A DNA stretch of 64,000 nucleotides from Solibacillus faecavium (lineage in GTDB: Bacteria; Bacillota; Bacilli; Bacillales_A; Planococcaceae), in NCBI RefSeq assembly GCF_014836905.1, contig NZ_JACSPZ010000007.1, forward strand, positions 62,001-126,000, given 5' to 3'. The position numbers and the translations under genes are program-made. Shown one piece after another: positions 42,798 to 52,281 of this stretch (position 1 is the stretch's first letter; each line of letters starts with the position of its first letter). Below the pieces are notes generated by a model. It was given only the letters and a program-made list of their open reading frames with translations, ran no database searches and was not told where the DNA came from.

Positions 42798-43826
42798 TTA
42801 CGTGAAATATTCAAGTTTTGCATTCGGAAAGAACTTTTCCATATAGCTATATAACTGCTCTTTCATTTCATCTTCTTCGTCTTTTTGATAAATAAATTTA
42901 CCGATTCCATACTTGCCCCATTTAACACGTCTTGTAGATTCATCCAGCTGTAATTTAGTTTTTGGATAATTTTTCTCAATGACATTTTTAGCTTTCTTAG
43001 TGAATCTGTGCTGAATAAATTCAAACGTTATATCATCGCGAGCATCCCGCGGTAATTCTGCATCAAGACGCTCAAACATATGATAGTATCCTTCTTGCCA
43101 TCCATCATGAAGATAAATTGGTGCGACAATAAAACCAAGAGGATAACCAGCCCTTGCGACTTTACCAGCAGCTTCAATACGTTTTGCAAGAGGAGAAGTA
43201 CCGGGTTCAAAATTTTTAATGACATAGTCGGCATTTATGCTAAATCGGAATCTTGTATGGCCGTTATGTTTTACATCAAGCAAATGATCAACATGATGAA
43301 ATTTAGTCACAAACCGTAATCTGCCTAACTCTGTTTGCCCAAAATGTTCAATTGCTTTTTTTAATGAGTGGGTTAAGTGGTCGATCCCTACAATATCAGA
43401 GGTACAAGCAGCTTCAAAACGCGTAATCTCAGGAGCGCGTTCTTCTATATAATGATCAGCGGCTTCAAATATTTCATCGACATTCACATATACCCGAATA
43501 TACGGTTTACTCCCCATAGTTGTTTGCAAATAGCAGTAATGACAATGTCCCATACAACCGGTAGCGAGAGGGATGGCATATTCAGCGGATGGTTTAGACG
43601 TGTCAAACTTCAGTGTTTTACGAATGCCTACAACGAGGGTAGATTTTGCAATCCGGTACTTTTGTAAATCATTGTCTCCAGGAAGGTCCCGAATCTGATT
43701 ATGTGAAGTAGTATAGCGAATTTCAATACCTAATCCTTCAAATTTTTCTTTCAGCTCTTTTCCAAGTGGATAATCTAAAGCATTCGGTTCAAAATAAACA
43801 AGCTGGGGCATAAACGGTTTATTCAT
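42798..43826 (-). CDS. splB: Spore photoproduct lyase
   Basis: 342 residues. Radical-SAM motif CMGHCHYC at Cys91, Cys95 and Cys98, flanked by Tyr97 and Tyr99. Cys141 in FEAACTSDIVG is the hydrogen donor known from the B. subtilis enzyme, at the same residue number. It directly reverses the spore photoproduct thymine dimer during germination. GAGGAT lies 4 bases before the ATG. The usual upstream partner splA is missing; only a 21-residue ORF overlaps the start. Confidence 0.96.
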   Translation of the reverse strand: MNKPFMPQLVYFEPNALDYPLGKELKEKFEGLGIEIRYTTSHNQIRDLPGDNDLQKYRIAKSTLVVGIRKTLKFDTSKPSAEYAIPLATGCMGHCHYCYLQTTMGSKPYIRVYVNVDEIFEAADHYIEERAPEITRFEAACTSDIVGIDHLTHSLKKAIEHFGQTELGRLRFVTKFHHVDHLLDVKHNGHTRFRFSINADYVIKNFEPGTSPLAKRIEAAGKVARAGYPLGFIVAPIYLHDGWQEGYYHMFERLDAELPRDARDDITFEFIQHRFTKKAKNVIEKNYPKTKLQLDESTRRVKWGKYGIGKFIYQKDEEDEMKEQLYSYMEKFFPNAKLEYFT

Positions 43827-43884
43827 GATTATCCTCAGTGATGATAATCTGCATTAAGCACGAAGCATCGGTAAGATTAAGCAT
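43819..43884 (-). CDS. 21-residue ORF overlapping the splB start
   Basis: An ATG at 43884, behind AAGGTGAT, opens MLNLTDASCLMQIIITEDNHE and stops at 43819, overlapping the splB start by 8 bases. It occupies the place of splA but is far too short and not recognisably similar. It may be a coupled leader peptide or chance. Confidence 0.35.
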   Translation of the reverse strand: MLNLTDASCLMQIIITEDNHE

Positions 43885-43992
43885 CCTATCACCTTCTTTT
43901 CTTTTTAGGATTAGTTTGTCTAAAGGTCGACTAATTATGAAAGGAAATATTGCAGTCCTTTTGAAAAGGGTGAAGGTAGTATTCAGATTGAG

Positions 43993-45444
43993 TTATAAAT
44001 TTTCCTTCTGCTTAAGAAAATCAATGACTACTTCAACATACTCTTTCTTTGGATAAGTAAAATATAATTCGCTCGCTGCGCGGATTGAATCGCCAAAAAA
44101 GAATCGTTCATATTGCATTTGCCTCGTACCGAATGAGCTCATTGTTAAATCCCAAGCTAAACGGAATATTTTTACGCGTTCCTCTGCTGTTTTAGTAGCG
44201 CCTTGAAGATACTGATCTAAATCTGCTCTTATATCAGAATGGAATGCTTTTTCGGTAGGTAGCGTAATCATGCCACTTGCGCCTATGAGCTGAATTATTT
44301 CGATGTAGCGAGGGTAAAGTTTCGAAAAAATATTACCGGCAATTTTCAATGGGAAAATTGCTGGGCGTAAATAGCCCCAATCATCTAGTACTGCATTATT
44401 CTCCGATTTTTCCAAAAGGGCTTTCATTGTTTCTAACCCAACGATGATTTCTGATAGCTTTTCTTGAATATGCTGATATTCACGGACTTTAATTGTATCT
44501 ACAAGAAGCTCCGCAATACCTAGTATAAATTCTGTTTTGACAATCTGCCTTATCGTCACCTGATATTTAGCGAAGTGATGAAATGAACTTTCCATAAGAA
44601 ACTTTCCGGCAATTTCAAAATTATTATAAAAAAATACTCGCTCCCACGGCACTAATACATTATCAAAAACTATAAGGGAATCGATCTCTTCAAACCGGGA
44701 GCTTAGCGGATGATCAAAGGGGGAATCCCCTCCAACAAATGTATCTCGGCAAATAAATTTAACACCTTTCGTATTAGAGGGAATGGCAAAAGCAAAAGCT
44801 TCATCTTCTGCGAATACAGCTTTACCGGCCCCAAATACTAACACTTCATCGGTCAAACCACCTTGTGTAGCCAATAAACGTGCACCCTTTATTACAAGAC
44901 CCTGTTCATTTTCTTCTACAACCTTCGCGGAAATCGGCTCATTTGTTCGTTCGAAATAACTTTGAGACCGATTTACTTGTGGTGTAATGAATGTATGCGT
45001 AAGTGATAAATCATTTTCTCTGACTAATTCAAAAAAAGCCTGAATATTTTCAGGGAAACAGTTTTCCTGTCCCTCCAATATTTTTACTGAAGAGGCAAAG
45101 CTCATTAAAACGGAGTTCAAATAGTCAGGGCTTCTTCCTAAAACACCATAAGTATGTCTAGCCCAATGTTCAATCATTTTCCTTCTTTTCAACAAATCGT
45201 TTTTTGTTTTTGGCTGTAAAAAGGAAAGTCCAAGAGGTTCACCTGATTTTGGTGAGATAAAGGTCATTTCATCTTTTATTTTAGGATTATGCTGTAGGTC
45301 ATAAAGAGAAGCTTTTGTTTTAATAAGACCTTTGAAAGCGGGGTGTTCAGAAAGTAACCCTTCCACCTTTTCCCCATCAAACCAAACTTCATTATTTAAT
45401 TGATTTAGTCGATTAATATAAAATTCTCCATTTATAGCACCCAT
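43993..45444 (-). CDS. hpaB: 4-hydroxyphenylacetate 3-monooxygenase-like oxygenase (HpaB family)
   Basis: 483 residues. HpaB family pattern: N-terminal domain with ARHTYGVLGRSPDYLNSVLM, then THTFITPQVNRSQ, the flavin/substrate segment GARLLATQGGLTDEVLVFG, FDNVLVPWERVFFYNN, and the C-terminal helical region ending near FRLAWDLTMSSFGTRQMQYE. Such FADH2-dependent oxygenases hydroxylate phenols and need a flavin reductase (HpaC), which is not present nearby. B. subtilis YoaI is a similar orphan. AAGGAG lies 7 bases before the ATG. No aromatic catabolism genes are adjacent. Confidence 0.85.
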   Translation of the reverse strand: MGAINGEFYINRLNQLNNEVWFDGEKVEGLLSEHPAFKGLIKTKASLYDLQHNPKIKDEMTFISPKSGEPLGLSFLQPKTKNDLLKRRKMIEHWARHTYGVLGRSPDYLNSVLMSFASSVKILEGQENCFPENIQAFFELVRENDLSLTHTFITPQVNRSQSYFERTNEPISAKVVEENEQGLVIKGARLLATQGGLTDEVLVFGAGKAVFAEDEAFAFAIPSNTKGVKFICRDTFVGGDSPFDHPLSSRFEEIDSLIVFDNVLVPWERVFFYNNFEIAGKFLMESSFHHFAKYQVTIRQIVKTEFILGIAELLVDTIKVREYQHIQEKLSEIIVGLETMKALLEKSENNAVLDDWGYLRPAIFPLKIAGNIFSKLYPRYIEIIQLIGASGMITLPTEKAFHSDIRADLDQYLQGATKTAEERVKIFRLAWDLTMSSFGTRQMQYERFFFGDSIRAASELYFTYPKKEYVEVVIDFLKQKENL

Positions 45445-45584
45445 GTATTCACTCCTTAAATTTCATGGAAATATAGAGCTAGGTCACTTGATGTAAAGCA
45501 ACAAATTAAAATTCTTTATATACGCAACATATGTCAATGATGTAAATGGTGTCACTATAGTACGTAAACAGACTATAGATTAGA

Positions 45585-45637
45585 AAAACAGATGGACTTA
45601 GAAGTGCTTTACAGCTACCTCTAAGTCCATCTGTTTT
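45585..45637 (-). terminator. Strong terminator of the dCache chemoreceptor
   Basis: An 18-bp perfect stem (45585-45602 with 45620-45637, reading AAAACAGATGGACTTAGA and its complement) lies 12 bases past the receptor stop. Confidence 0.88.
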
Positions 45638-45649
45638 AACTTATGCTAA

Positions 45650-47704
45650 TTATAACTTGAATTTTGAAACAGAATCCGATAAATTTTCGACTTGCTCATT
45701 TAAATGAGTGGCATGAATTGTTACTTCGGTAGTGGCCGAAGTTTGTTCTTCAATCGAACTTGCAATTTCTTGTGTTTCAGCTGTTACCTCTGTTGTCATT
45801 TCATGGACTACTAACATGGAAGATAGCACAACATTTTTTTGCTGTTGCATTGTCGATACATCTTCCATTGTTCTAGTAATGGATTCTTTCATATTTTCCA
45901 AAGTATCGGATAGCTGTTTAATTGCATTATTAACAGTATCAACAGCTACTTTTTGATTATTGCTAATCTCATTTGTTTGCTGCATTACTTGAACAAGTTG
46001 CTCTGTATCTTCCAATATACTTTTAATAATTTCCTGAATGTTCGTAGTTGCTGCTTTTGAATTCTCGGCTAATTTCCTTACCTCATCAGCCACAACAGCA
46101 AACCCTTTACCATGTTCGCCTGCTCTAGCAGCTTCAATGGATGCATTTAGTGCAAGTAAATTTGTTTGTTCTGTAATTTGAGCAATTAATTTTGTTACTT
46201 GTGAAATTGATTTTGTTTTATCATCCAGATTGCTTGCTACAACCGTTACTTCCTGGAATGCTCTTTCTAAATTTGTGTATGTTTCTTCCAACTGATCAAC
46301 TTTATGAATAGTTGTATTAGCTTCAATGAGCGCTTCTGCCGCATCATCGGCTACTTGTTTTGATTGTAATTCAATTGTCTCAATACCCTCTGCTAATACA
46401 TGGAGAGCATTAGAACCATCTTGCATTTTTTCAGCCTGTTTACTACTGCTCATAGCAATTTCTTCAATACTAGTTGAAACATTATTTAATGCTTGTTCAT
46501 TTTCTTGAGCAATAATAGCTAAACTGTTAGAAGAATTACGAATTGCATTAGTATTTTCATTTACTTGAAGAACTAAATGATGAACACCATCCAGCATTTG
46601 ATTGTAATGGTTTGCCAAATCAGCAATTTCATCATTAGAATTCGTTTCAAAGCGAGAAATAAAATCACCACTTGCTGTTCTTTCAAATACTTTTTTTAAA
46701 TTACTAAAAATCTGAATTAGTTTAATTGACATGAAATAAGCGAATAAACAACCAATGACTAATCCAATAATGAGTGATATCCAACCGTTAATTGTAAACT
46801 CCTTTAATTTTTCAGCAAAATTATCTTTATCTATAACAGAGACAATCTTCCAATTGTTTTTTTCTATTGTCTGTATTTCACCCGAATAATCAACACCAGC
46901 CCAATTAAATTGTTCAATTTGATTATTTGTATTTGAATTATTTAAAAGCCAGCTAAATTCCGTTGCTAATTCACTAGGGGGTAATAAATCGGAAACACCC
47001 TCAACTTTACCGGAATTATCAGCATTAATATTTTTTCCGTCTCCATCTTCAATAAATGAAGAAACAATAAGACCGTTTGGATCAACAATCATCAATTTGG
47101 AAGAGGTGCCTTCTTCAATGCTTTCTCGTATTGAACCGATTGTTGAAAAGTCAATATCAAAGCCGACTGCACCAACTAACTCACCACTATTAAATATTGG
47201 AGCAATAACGGAAGTCATTAATTGATTTACGCCAGTGTCCAAATAGATATCCATCCATTGTAGGTTTGGATTACTATTTAACTTTGCGAATGTTTGAGAG
47301 TCACGAACATCCCAATCGTATGTAATTTCCGGTGTCACATGTAAATTGCCAGTTTTAAAGTCCATGAAATACACCGCTAAATAATCACTATTCTGTTCTT
47401 GAAGCGTTTTTGTAATTTTATCAATTTGGGTATAATCTTTTTCATCATTTGTTAAGATTGCTTCTACTACCTGACTAAATTGTAGAATAGCCGATTCATA
47501 ATTCAGTAAGCCTAAAGATACTTGATTAACTGCATTCTTTGCATTATCAGAAGAGGTTTGATGATTTTCCTCCTCAAGAATGTTACGCACATTCCACTGG
47601 CTAAAAATTACAGTTATACCGACTGCTAAAACGATAGCAAAAGATATATACATCATCCACTTCGCCTTTAATGTAAGGTTTTTAAAAAAATTCACTTGTT
47701 TCAC
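45650..47704 (-). CDS. Methyl-accepting chemotaxis protein with large extracellular (Cache-like) sensor
   Basis: 684 residues. The first membrane segment is at about 14-34 and the second near 303-325. Between them is an extracellular domain of about 270 residues with the Cache-type motif [13 protein letters not shown] and [17 protein letters not shown] follows at about 326-380, then the signalling hairpin with tip [20 protein letters not shown]. Cache sensors bind small organic ligands such as amino acids or carboxylates. The GTG start has only a weak AAAGAAAG upstream; a second GTG three codons later is an alternative. Confidence 0.92.
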   Translation of the reverse strand: MKQVNFFKNLTLKAKWMMYISFAIVLAVGITVIFSQWNVRNILEEENHQTSSDNAKNAVNQVSLGLLNYESAILQFSQVVEAILTNDEKDYTQIDKITKTLQEQNSDYLAVYFMDFKTGNLHVTPEITYDWDVRDSQTFAKLNSNPNLQWMDIYLDTGVNQLMTSVIAPIFNSGELVGAVGFDIDFSTIGSIRESIEEGTSSKLMIVDPNGLIVSSFIEDGDGKNINADNSGKVEGVSDLLPPSELATEFSWLLNNSNTNNQIEQFNWAGVDYSGEIQTIEKNNWKIVSVIDKDNFAEKLKEFTINGWISLIIGLVIGCLFAYFMSIKLIQIFSNLKKVFERTASGDFISRFETNSNDEIADLANHYNQMLDGVHHLVLQVNENTNAIRNSSNSLAIIAQENEQALNNVSTSIEEIAMSSSKQAEKMQDGSNALHVLAEGIETIELQSKQVADDAAEALIEANTTIHKVDQLEETYTNLERAFQEVTVVASNLDDKTKSISQVTKLIAQITEQTNLLALNASIEAARAGEHGKGFAVVADEVRKLAENSKAATTNIQEIIKSILEDTEQLVQVMQQTNEISNNQKVAVDTVNNAIKQLSDTLENMKESITRTMEDVSTMQQQKNVVLSSMLVVHEMTTEVTAETQEIASSIEEQTSATTEVTIHATHLNEQVENLSDSVSKFKL

Positions 47705-48085
47705 GTCTTTCTTTTATCTAAATATTTACTTTTACACCGAAAAGTAGAAAGTTTATCTGGATAAAATTATATATACGTATAGGACTTATGTCCATAGAAA
47801 TTACTTCTTTGAGGGCAAAATGCATTATAATTACAATTTTCTAAATAATATTACTATTCAATGGGTATACTGTATATGATGGTTGATTAATTATTTGTTA
47901 CGGCTGAAGGATTGATTTTGACGGTTGCGAAAATTGTTTGAGGAAAAAAGTAAAGGCTGTCTATTTATATAGTAATTATATGGATTAACGTAGGCTTTTA
48001 AAGTGTTGGTTTATAAAATAAAAAGTCTTATAGAAAATAAATATTTCATTTTAACCTAACTTAAAATGCGTTGTCAACAAATAAA
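47705..48085. other. Noncoding gap, nothing recognised
   Basis: This AT-rich stretch upstream of both the chemoreceptor and the gene at 48293 shows no supported gene or clear element. Promoters for the chemoreceptor presumably lie near its right edge of transcription, but I could not identify them. Confidence 0.5.
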
Positions 48086-48114
48086 TTGTATTTTTATTTA
48101 AGAAATGTTATAAT
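48086..48114 (+). promoter_or_regulatory. Sigma-A promoter with long leader
   Basis: TTGTAT (48086-48091), 17-base spacer, TATAAT (48109-48114). Transcription would start near 48121, about 170 bases before the start codon. Confidence 0.75.
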
Positions 48115-48129
48115 AGACTTACAATTGTG

Positions 48130-48180
48130 GTATTTCGAATTCTGCTGTAAATGCAGAGAGAATTTGGAATACGTTTTTTA
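48130..48180 (+). promoter_or_regulatory. Attenuator-like hairpin in the 5' leader
   Basis: An imperfect long stem (GTATTTCGAATTCTGC, 48130-48145, with GCAGAGAGAATTTGGAATAC, 48153-48172) is followed by GTTTTTTA. It has the form of an intrinsic terminator but lies between the promoter and the gene at 48293, so it may control readthrough. Confidence 0.55.
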
Positions 48181-48292
48181 ATAGTCTTTTTCAAAATTAA
48201 GGTAAAAATTTAAACAATTGTGTGTGGTTTATTAGAAGTTATTTAATTTAATAATAAATTTACCTGTAAAAATGTGAAGGAGGACTATAATA

Positions 48293-49147
48293 ATGAATTT
48301 AATTAATAAGAAAGTTACCCATAAGCTGTTTGGTATGGGAAGTGTTGTTAAACATAATGATTCAAGTATTGAAATACATTTTGAAACGGAAAAGAAAAAA
48401 TTTGTTTTCCCTGATGTATTTGAAAAACACCTGAAACTTCATGATAAAGGTGATGCGAGTTCACTTGAAAAAATTATTGAAAAAAGAGAGCTAGAGCGAA
48501 GAGAAGAAGAATGGCAAAGAGAAGAAGAATTAAAACTTTTGCGTAAAAATCAGGATCTTCGTCAACAACATGAAAAACTTATGAAAAACCATAAACTTCA
48601 TCCCGAATCCCAGATGGTTTTTTGGTGTGATGAAGAAGAGCAAAGTACGGCATTTTCGGAGTGGAAAGTTTTCTCTGGGGTTGCTAAAAGTGGCGTTAAC
48701 AAAGGGAAACCAAATAAACCGATACGATTGTTTGAAAATAGTGCGGTCTTATTAACTGCAGTAGATCCTAACTCGTCAGAAAAAGAAAGACGTATTTTAG
48801 GTGTTTATATGGTGAAGGAAGATTTTATCGGAAAGCTTAGCCAAGATGGTAATATTCCTGCCCATTCAAAGTTCAGATTAAAACTTACAGAAGAGGAAGC
48901 GAATAAAATGCTCTTCTGGAATTACTATGTAAATGAAAAGTTTACTCATAAAATGACTTGGAATACAGGTAAACACCGTTACTTCAATAACCTTTGGATG
49001 GCACAAATTTTACGCGACATAGTATCGCTTAAAACTGATCCACAGGAACAAGAGCTGGCACAACAATTTTTTGATTACTTCTGCAAAATCAATAAAATAT
49101 CAGCTCAAGAGTTACCAAATCCTAATGGTGCATTAAAGCGTATTTAA
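48293..49147 (+). CDS. Protein with N-terminal UvrD/PcrA-like Tudor domain, unknown function
   Basis: 284 residues with AAGGAGG 8 bases before the ATG. Residues 1-45 (KVTHKLFGMGSVVKHNDSSI ... KKFVFPDVFEKHL) resemble the small Tudor-like domain at the C-terminus of PcrA/UvrD helicases and in some Gram-positive regulators. A charged helix follows at about 60-105. The C-terminal domain begins near QMVFWCDEEEQSTAFSEW and contains RILGVYMVKEDFIG and MLFWNYYVNEKFTHKMTWNT, which I do not recognise. There is no membrane segment. The attenuator-like leader is the notable regulatory feature. Function is unknown; nucleic-acid or polymerase contact is only a guess from the Tudor-like part. Confidence 0.65.
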   Translation: MNLINKKVTHKLFGMGSVVKHNDSSIEIHFETEKKKFVFPDVFEKHLKLHDKGDASSLEKIIEKRELERREEEWQREEELKLLRKNQDLRQQHEKLMKNHKLHPESQMVFWCDEEEQSTAFSEWKVFSGVAKSGVNKGKPNKPIRLFENSAVLLTAVDPNSSEKERRILGVYMVKEDFIGKLSQDGNIPAHSKFRLKLTEEEANKMLFWNYYVNEKFTHKMTWNTGKHRYFNNLWMAQILRDIVSLKTDPQEQELAQQFFDYFCKINKISAQELPNPNGALKRI

Positions 49148-49159
49148 TTTTTTATTCTA

Positions 49160-49194
49160 AAAAAGAGAGGTTGCAACCTGCAATCTCTCTTTTT
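49160..49194 (+). terminator. Rho-independent terminator
   Basis: A stem of AAAAAGAGAGGTTGCA with TGCAATCTCTCTTTTT (one mismatch) is followed by G and T-rich sequence. It closes the gene at 48293. Confidence 0.82.
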
Positions 49195-49235
49195 GTGCAT
49201 TCAAAACTAAATAGATGAATTACATATACTTTTCA

Positions 49236-49676
49236 TTAATCAAAAATATAACGAATTACATCTATTGCTTGGTCAACAGTTTCAACGGTTACATTTGCTT
49301 TATTGGAAAGCTCCTTTAAAGGGTGAATCAATGACTCTGGTCGAATAATAATAGTTGGCTTGTTCATAGCAATAGCCGTACTTGCATCCATTGCGGTATT
49401 CCACTGTTTATACTTTTCGCCGAATAAGGCAATGACGATATCCGCTTTTTGCATTAATACTTGTGTTCTGAAATTATTAATATCCGATGCTGCATTATCT
49501 TTATGGAAGTTAGAAGGCTGCTCCCCTAAAATTTCTTCCCCAATATTATCAGAACGATCATGGTTTGTTTGTGGAGCTACGAAGCGTAGTGGGAGATTAT
49601 TTTCCTTTGCCTTTTCTGCTACTTCTTCCCGCCAATTGTCATGAATCTGTCCTGCAAGATATACTGTCAGTTCCAT
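49236..49676 (-). CDS. ytoQ: YtoQ family protein
   Basis: 146 residues, starting MELTVYLAGQIHDNWREEVA, with GGAGG 6 bases before the ATG. It matches the YtoQ family (nucleoside 2-deoxyribosyltransferase-like fold): VAPQTNHDRSDNIGEEILGE, a conserved central DINNFRTQVLMQKADIVIAL, and MDASTAIAMNKPTIIIRPES. The function is not established. The gene is monocistronic and convergent with the gene at 48293. Confidence 0.88.
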   Translation of the reverse strand: MELTVYLAGQIHDNWREEVAEKAKENNLPLRFVAPQTNHDRSDNIGEEILGEQPSNFHKDNAASDINNFRTQVLMQKADIVIALFGEKYKQWNTAMDASTAIAMNKPTIIIRPESLIHPLKELSNKANVTVETVDQAIDVIRYIFD

Positions 49677-49816
49677 TCCTATCCCTCCTATTATTTTCAC
49701 TATAAACTAATACTACCTAAAGTAATGGAGATTTTAAAGGAAACTAATTGTAAGGATGAAGTAGGACGAAGATATGTTATGGTGGAAAGTAATAAAAGCA
49801 AATAAGGAGACTTAAA

Positions 49817-50596
49817 ATGAATATTGGTATAGTTGGGGCGGGTGCAATCGCTCATTTTTTATTAAAGGAAATTAACCAAAAGGACCATAATGATTTACGA
49901 ATTAAAAGTGTATTCGTAAAGGATAAGAGAAAGTATGAAACAGTTGCATCGCAATTCGAGGTTGAATTATTTACGGATCTCACTGATTTTCTAAGTTCGG
50001 GTATTGACGTTGTAGTGGAAGCGGCGAATATAAATGCTGTGAAAGATCTAGTACCAGACATTATAACTCAAAAAGATGTTGTGGTAATCAGCGTCGGTGC
50101 ATTTGCAGATATGGAACTAGTAACCAAAATTGGTCATCTTGCAAACAAGTATAATAATGATATTCATTTACCTTCAGGAGCAATTGGGGGCTTGGACATT
50201 TTACAAAATGCACATGCCCTCGGTAAAGTTACTTATGTTTCACTCACTACTCGTAAGCCAGCAAGTTCGTTAATTACTGAGGAAATTGAGGAAGCTCAAG
50301 TCGTATTCGAAGGAAAAGCAGCAGATGCAATCGAGCGATTTCCTAAAAATATGAATGTTTCCATTGTCCTTGCACTGGCCGGGATTGGTATGGAAAATAC
50401 TAAAGTAACTTTAATTGCGGATCCACATATTAATAAAAACATTCATCATGTTGAAATAACAGGAGAGTTTGGGGAAGCAACATTTACGATTAAAAATAAT
50501 CCATTGCCGGAAAATCCAAAAACGAGCTATTTAGCTGCTATGAGTATTTTAGGAACACTAAAGAGGATGAACGGGAAGATTAGAATAGGTGGATAG
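49817..50596 (+). CDS. nadX: Aspartate dehydrogenase (NadX-like)
   Basis: 259 residues. NAD-binding motif IGIVGAGAIAHFLLKEI, then VVVEAANINAVKDL, VISVGAFAD, the substrate region HLPSGAIGGLDIL, and late NMNVSIVLALAGIGM with FTIKNNPLPENPKTSYLAAM. This is the L-aspartate dehydrogenase/DUF108 family, which oxidises aspartate to iminoaspartate and can feed NAD synthesis. No nadA/nadC lies beside it, so a catabolic role is also possible. AAGGAG precedes the ATG. Confidence 0.88.
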   Translation: MNIGIVGAGAIAHFLLKEINQKDHNDLRIKSVFVKDKRKYETVASQFEVELFTDLTDFLSSGIDVVVEAANINAVKDLVPDIITQKDVVVISVGAFADMELVTKIGHLANKYNNDIHLPSGAIGGLDILQNAHALGKVTYVSLTTRKPASSLITEEIEEAQVVFEGKAADAIERFPKNMNVSIVLALAGIGMENTKVTLIADPHINKNIHHVEITGEFGEATFTIKNNPLPENPKTSYLAAMSILGTLKRMNGKIRIGG

Positions 50597-50799
50597 TGTT
50601 TTAAACGTGAAATGTTGTCCTTAATCTTTAGATATATAGGCAATATTGTAGAAGGAAACGTTTGAAAAGTATAAAATAAAAAAGTGTTTTTGAGGCTTAC
50701 GATAGTTTTAAAGTAACTGATGACAATTATGCTCTATTAATGAGCTTAACTTAAGGGATGAGTAAAGCAAAATCCCATTTTGAGAGGACTTGAAATAGT

Positions 50800-51771
50800 A
50801 TGAAAGAAAATTTTTGGAACGATTTACCGAAACCGTTTTTCGTTCTTGCACCTATGGAAGACGTGACGGATACTGTTTTTCGTCATGTTGTAGCGAAAGC
50901 AGGCAGACCGGATGTATTTTTCACAGAGTTTACAAATTCTGATAGCTACTGCCATCCAGAGGGAGAAAAAAGTGTAAGAGGTCGTTTGCATTTTACGGAA
51001 GATGAACAACCCCTTGTTGCACATATTTGGGGAGATAACCCAGAATTTTTCCGTCAAATGAGTATAGGTATGGCCGAAAAAGGATTTAAAGGTATTGATT
51101 TAAATATGGGATGTCCTGTACCAAACGTTGCACAAAGAGGGAAAGGAAGCGGTCTGATTCTTCGTCCCGATGTTGCGGCAGAGCTGATTGAAGCAGCAAA
51201 AGCTGGTGGATTACCTGTCAGTGTAAAGACTCGTCTTGGCTATAAAGATGTAGAAGAATGGAAGGAATGGCTGACACATATTTTAAAACAGGATATCGCT
51301 AACCTATCGATTCATTTGCGTACGAGAAAAGAAATGAGTGCGGTTGATGCTCACTGGGAGCTAATACCGGAAATAAAAAAATTAAGAGATGAAATTGCGC
51401 CACAAACATTATTGACAATCAATGGTGATATTCCAGATCGACAAGTTGGTTTAGAGCTCGCTGAAAAGTACGGTATTGATGGGGTAATGATCGGCCGTGG
51501 TATTTTCAAAAATCCTTTTGCTTTTGAAAAAGAGCCGAAAGAGCATAGCCCTGAGGAATACCTTGATCTTTTAAAGCTTCAACTTGATTTACAGGATAAA
51601 TATGAGGAAATGCTGCCACGTTCTATGTCAGGTTTACACCGCTTTTTCAAAATTTATGTTAAAGGCTTCCGTGGTGCAGGTGAGTTAAGAAATCAATTAA
51701 TGAACACAAAATCAACGGATGAAGTACGTGAACTGCTGAATAATTTTGAAATAAACAAAGTCAAAGAATAA
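50800..51771 (+). CDS. tRNA-dihydrouridine synthase
   Basis: 323 residues, FMN-dependent TIM barrel. Motifs: [51 protein letters not shown] with the catalytic Cys, [17 protein letters not shown], and [14 protein letters not shown]. The HLRTR sequence, where many Dus enzymes have HGRTR/HARTR, suggests a Dus subgroup different from DusB of the yacF locus. It reduces uridine in the D-loop of tRNA. The C-terminal helical domain with FFKIYVKGF is as expected. Confidence 0.9.
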   Translation: MKENFWNDLPKPFFVLAPMEDVTDTVFRHVVAKAGRPDVFFTEFTNSDSYCHPEGEKSVRGRLHFTEDEQPLVAHIWGDNPEFFRQMSIGMAEKGFKGIDLNMGCPVPNVAQRGKGSGLILRPDVAAELIEAAKAGGLPVSVKTRLGYKDVEEWKEWLTHILKQDIANLSIHLRTRKEMSAVDAHWELIPEIKKLRDEIAPQTLLTINGDIPDRQVGLELAEKYGIDGVMIGRGIFKNPFAFEKEPKEHSPEEYLDLLKLQLDLQDKYEEMLPRSMSGLHRFFKIYVKGFRGAGELRNQLMNTKSTDEVRELLNNFEINKVKE

Positions 51772-51775
51772 GAAC

Positions 51776-51823
51776 AAAATTAAACTCCTGTGGACCTTAA
51801 CCAGTCCACAGGAGTTTAATTTT
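51776..51823 (+). terminator. Strong terminator after the Dus gene
   Basis: A 19-bp perfect stem spans 51776-51794 and 51805-51823 (core ACTCCTGTGGA), with flanking A and T runs. Confidence 0.9.
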
Positions 51824-51856
51824 GTTTAATTACCAATTTATAGTAGTGTTATTCAC

Positions 51857-51898
51857 AATAATACTGTATGATACATAGTATATAATAATACTGTATGA
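51857..51898 (+). promoter_or_regulatory. Direct-repeat operator region of the PadR operon
   Basis: AATAATACTGTATGA occurs at 51857-51871 and again at 51884-51898, flanking and overlapping a TATAAT (51881-51886). The first copy is part of a wider dyad, ATACTGTATGATACATAGTAT. The layout suggests autorepression by the PadR protein. Confidence 0.55.
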
Positions 51899-51927
51899 CA
51901 TACATTATTATGGAGTGAGGTGTATTA

Positions 51928-52281
51928 GTGAGCAATTTATTAAATTCCTTAAAAATAGAGCTTAGAAGAGGGACTTTGACATTAGCGGTCCTTAGTCAAT
52001 TAAGAACTCCACAGTATGGATATTCATTAGTTCAATCATTGGAAGGAGCCGGAATTTCCATTGATCAAAGTACTTTGTACCCTTTACTACGTAGATTGGA
52101 AAAGCAAGAACTCGTTTCAAGTAGTTGGGACACATCAGAGAGTAGACCTCGAAAATATTATGTTTTAAGTGAATTTGGCTTGGAGATTTTTTTAGAATTG
52201 AAAGAAGAGTGGATTAATAATTCTAAGGAACTGTATTCTTTATTGGGAGAGGGAGATGAGGATGAAAACGAATTTAATTGA
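51928..52281 (+). CDS. PadR family transcriptional regulator
   Basis: 117 residues, GTG start 5 bases after GAGGTG. PadR winged helix: ELRRGTLTLAVLSQLRTPQY, GYSLVQSLEGAGISIDQSTL, YPLLRRLEKQELVSSSWD, then SRPRKYYVLSEFG. The C-terminal helix dimerises. It overlaps the next gene, a HAAS-domain membrane protein, the common PadR partner arrangement. The ligand is unknown. Confidence 0.92.
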   Translation: MSNLLNSLKIELRRGTLTLAVLSQLRTPQYGYSLVQSLEGAGISIDQSTLYPLLRRLEKQELVSSSWDTSESRPRKYYVLSEFGLEIFLELKEEWINNSKELYSLLGEGDEDENEFN

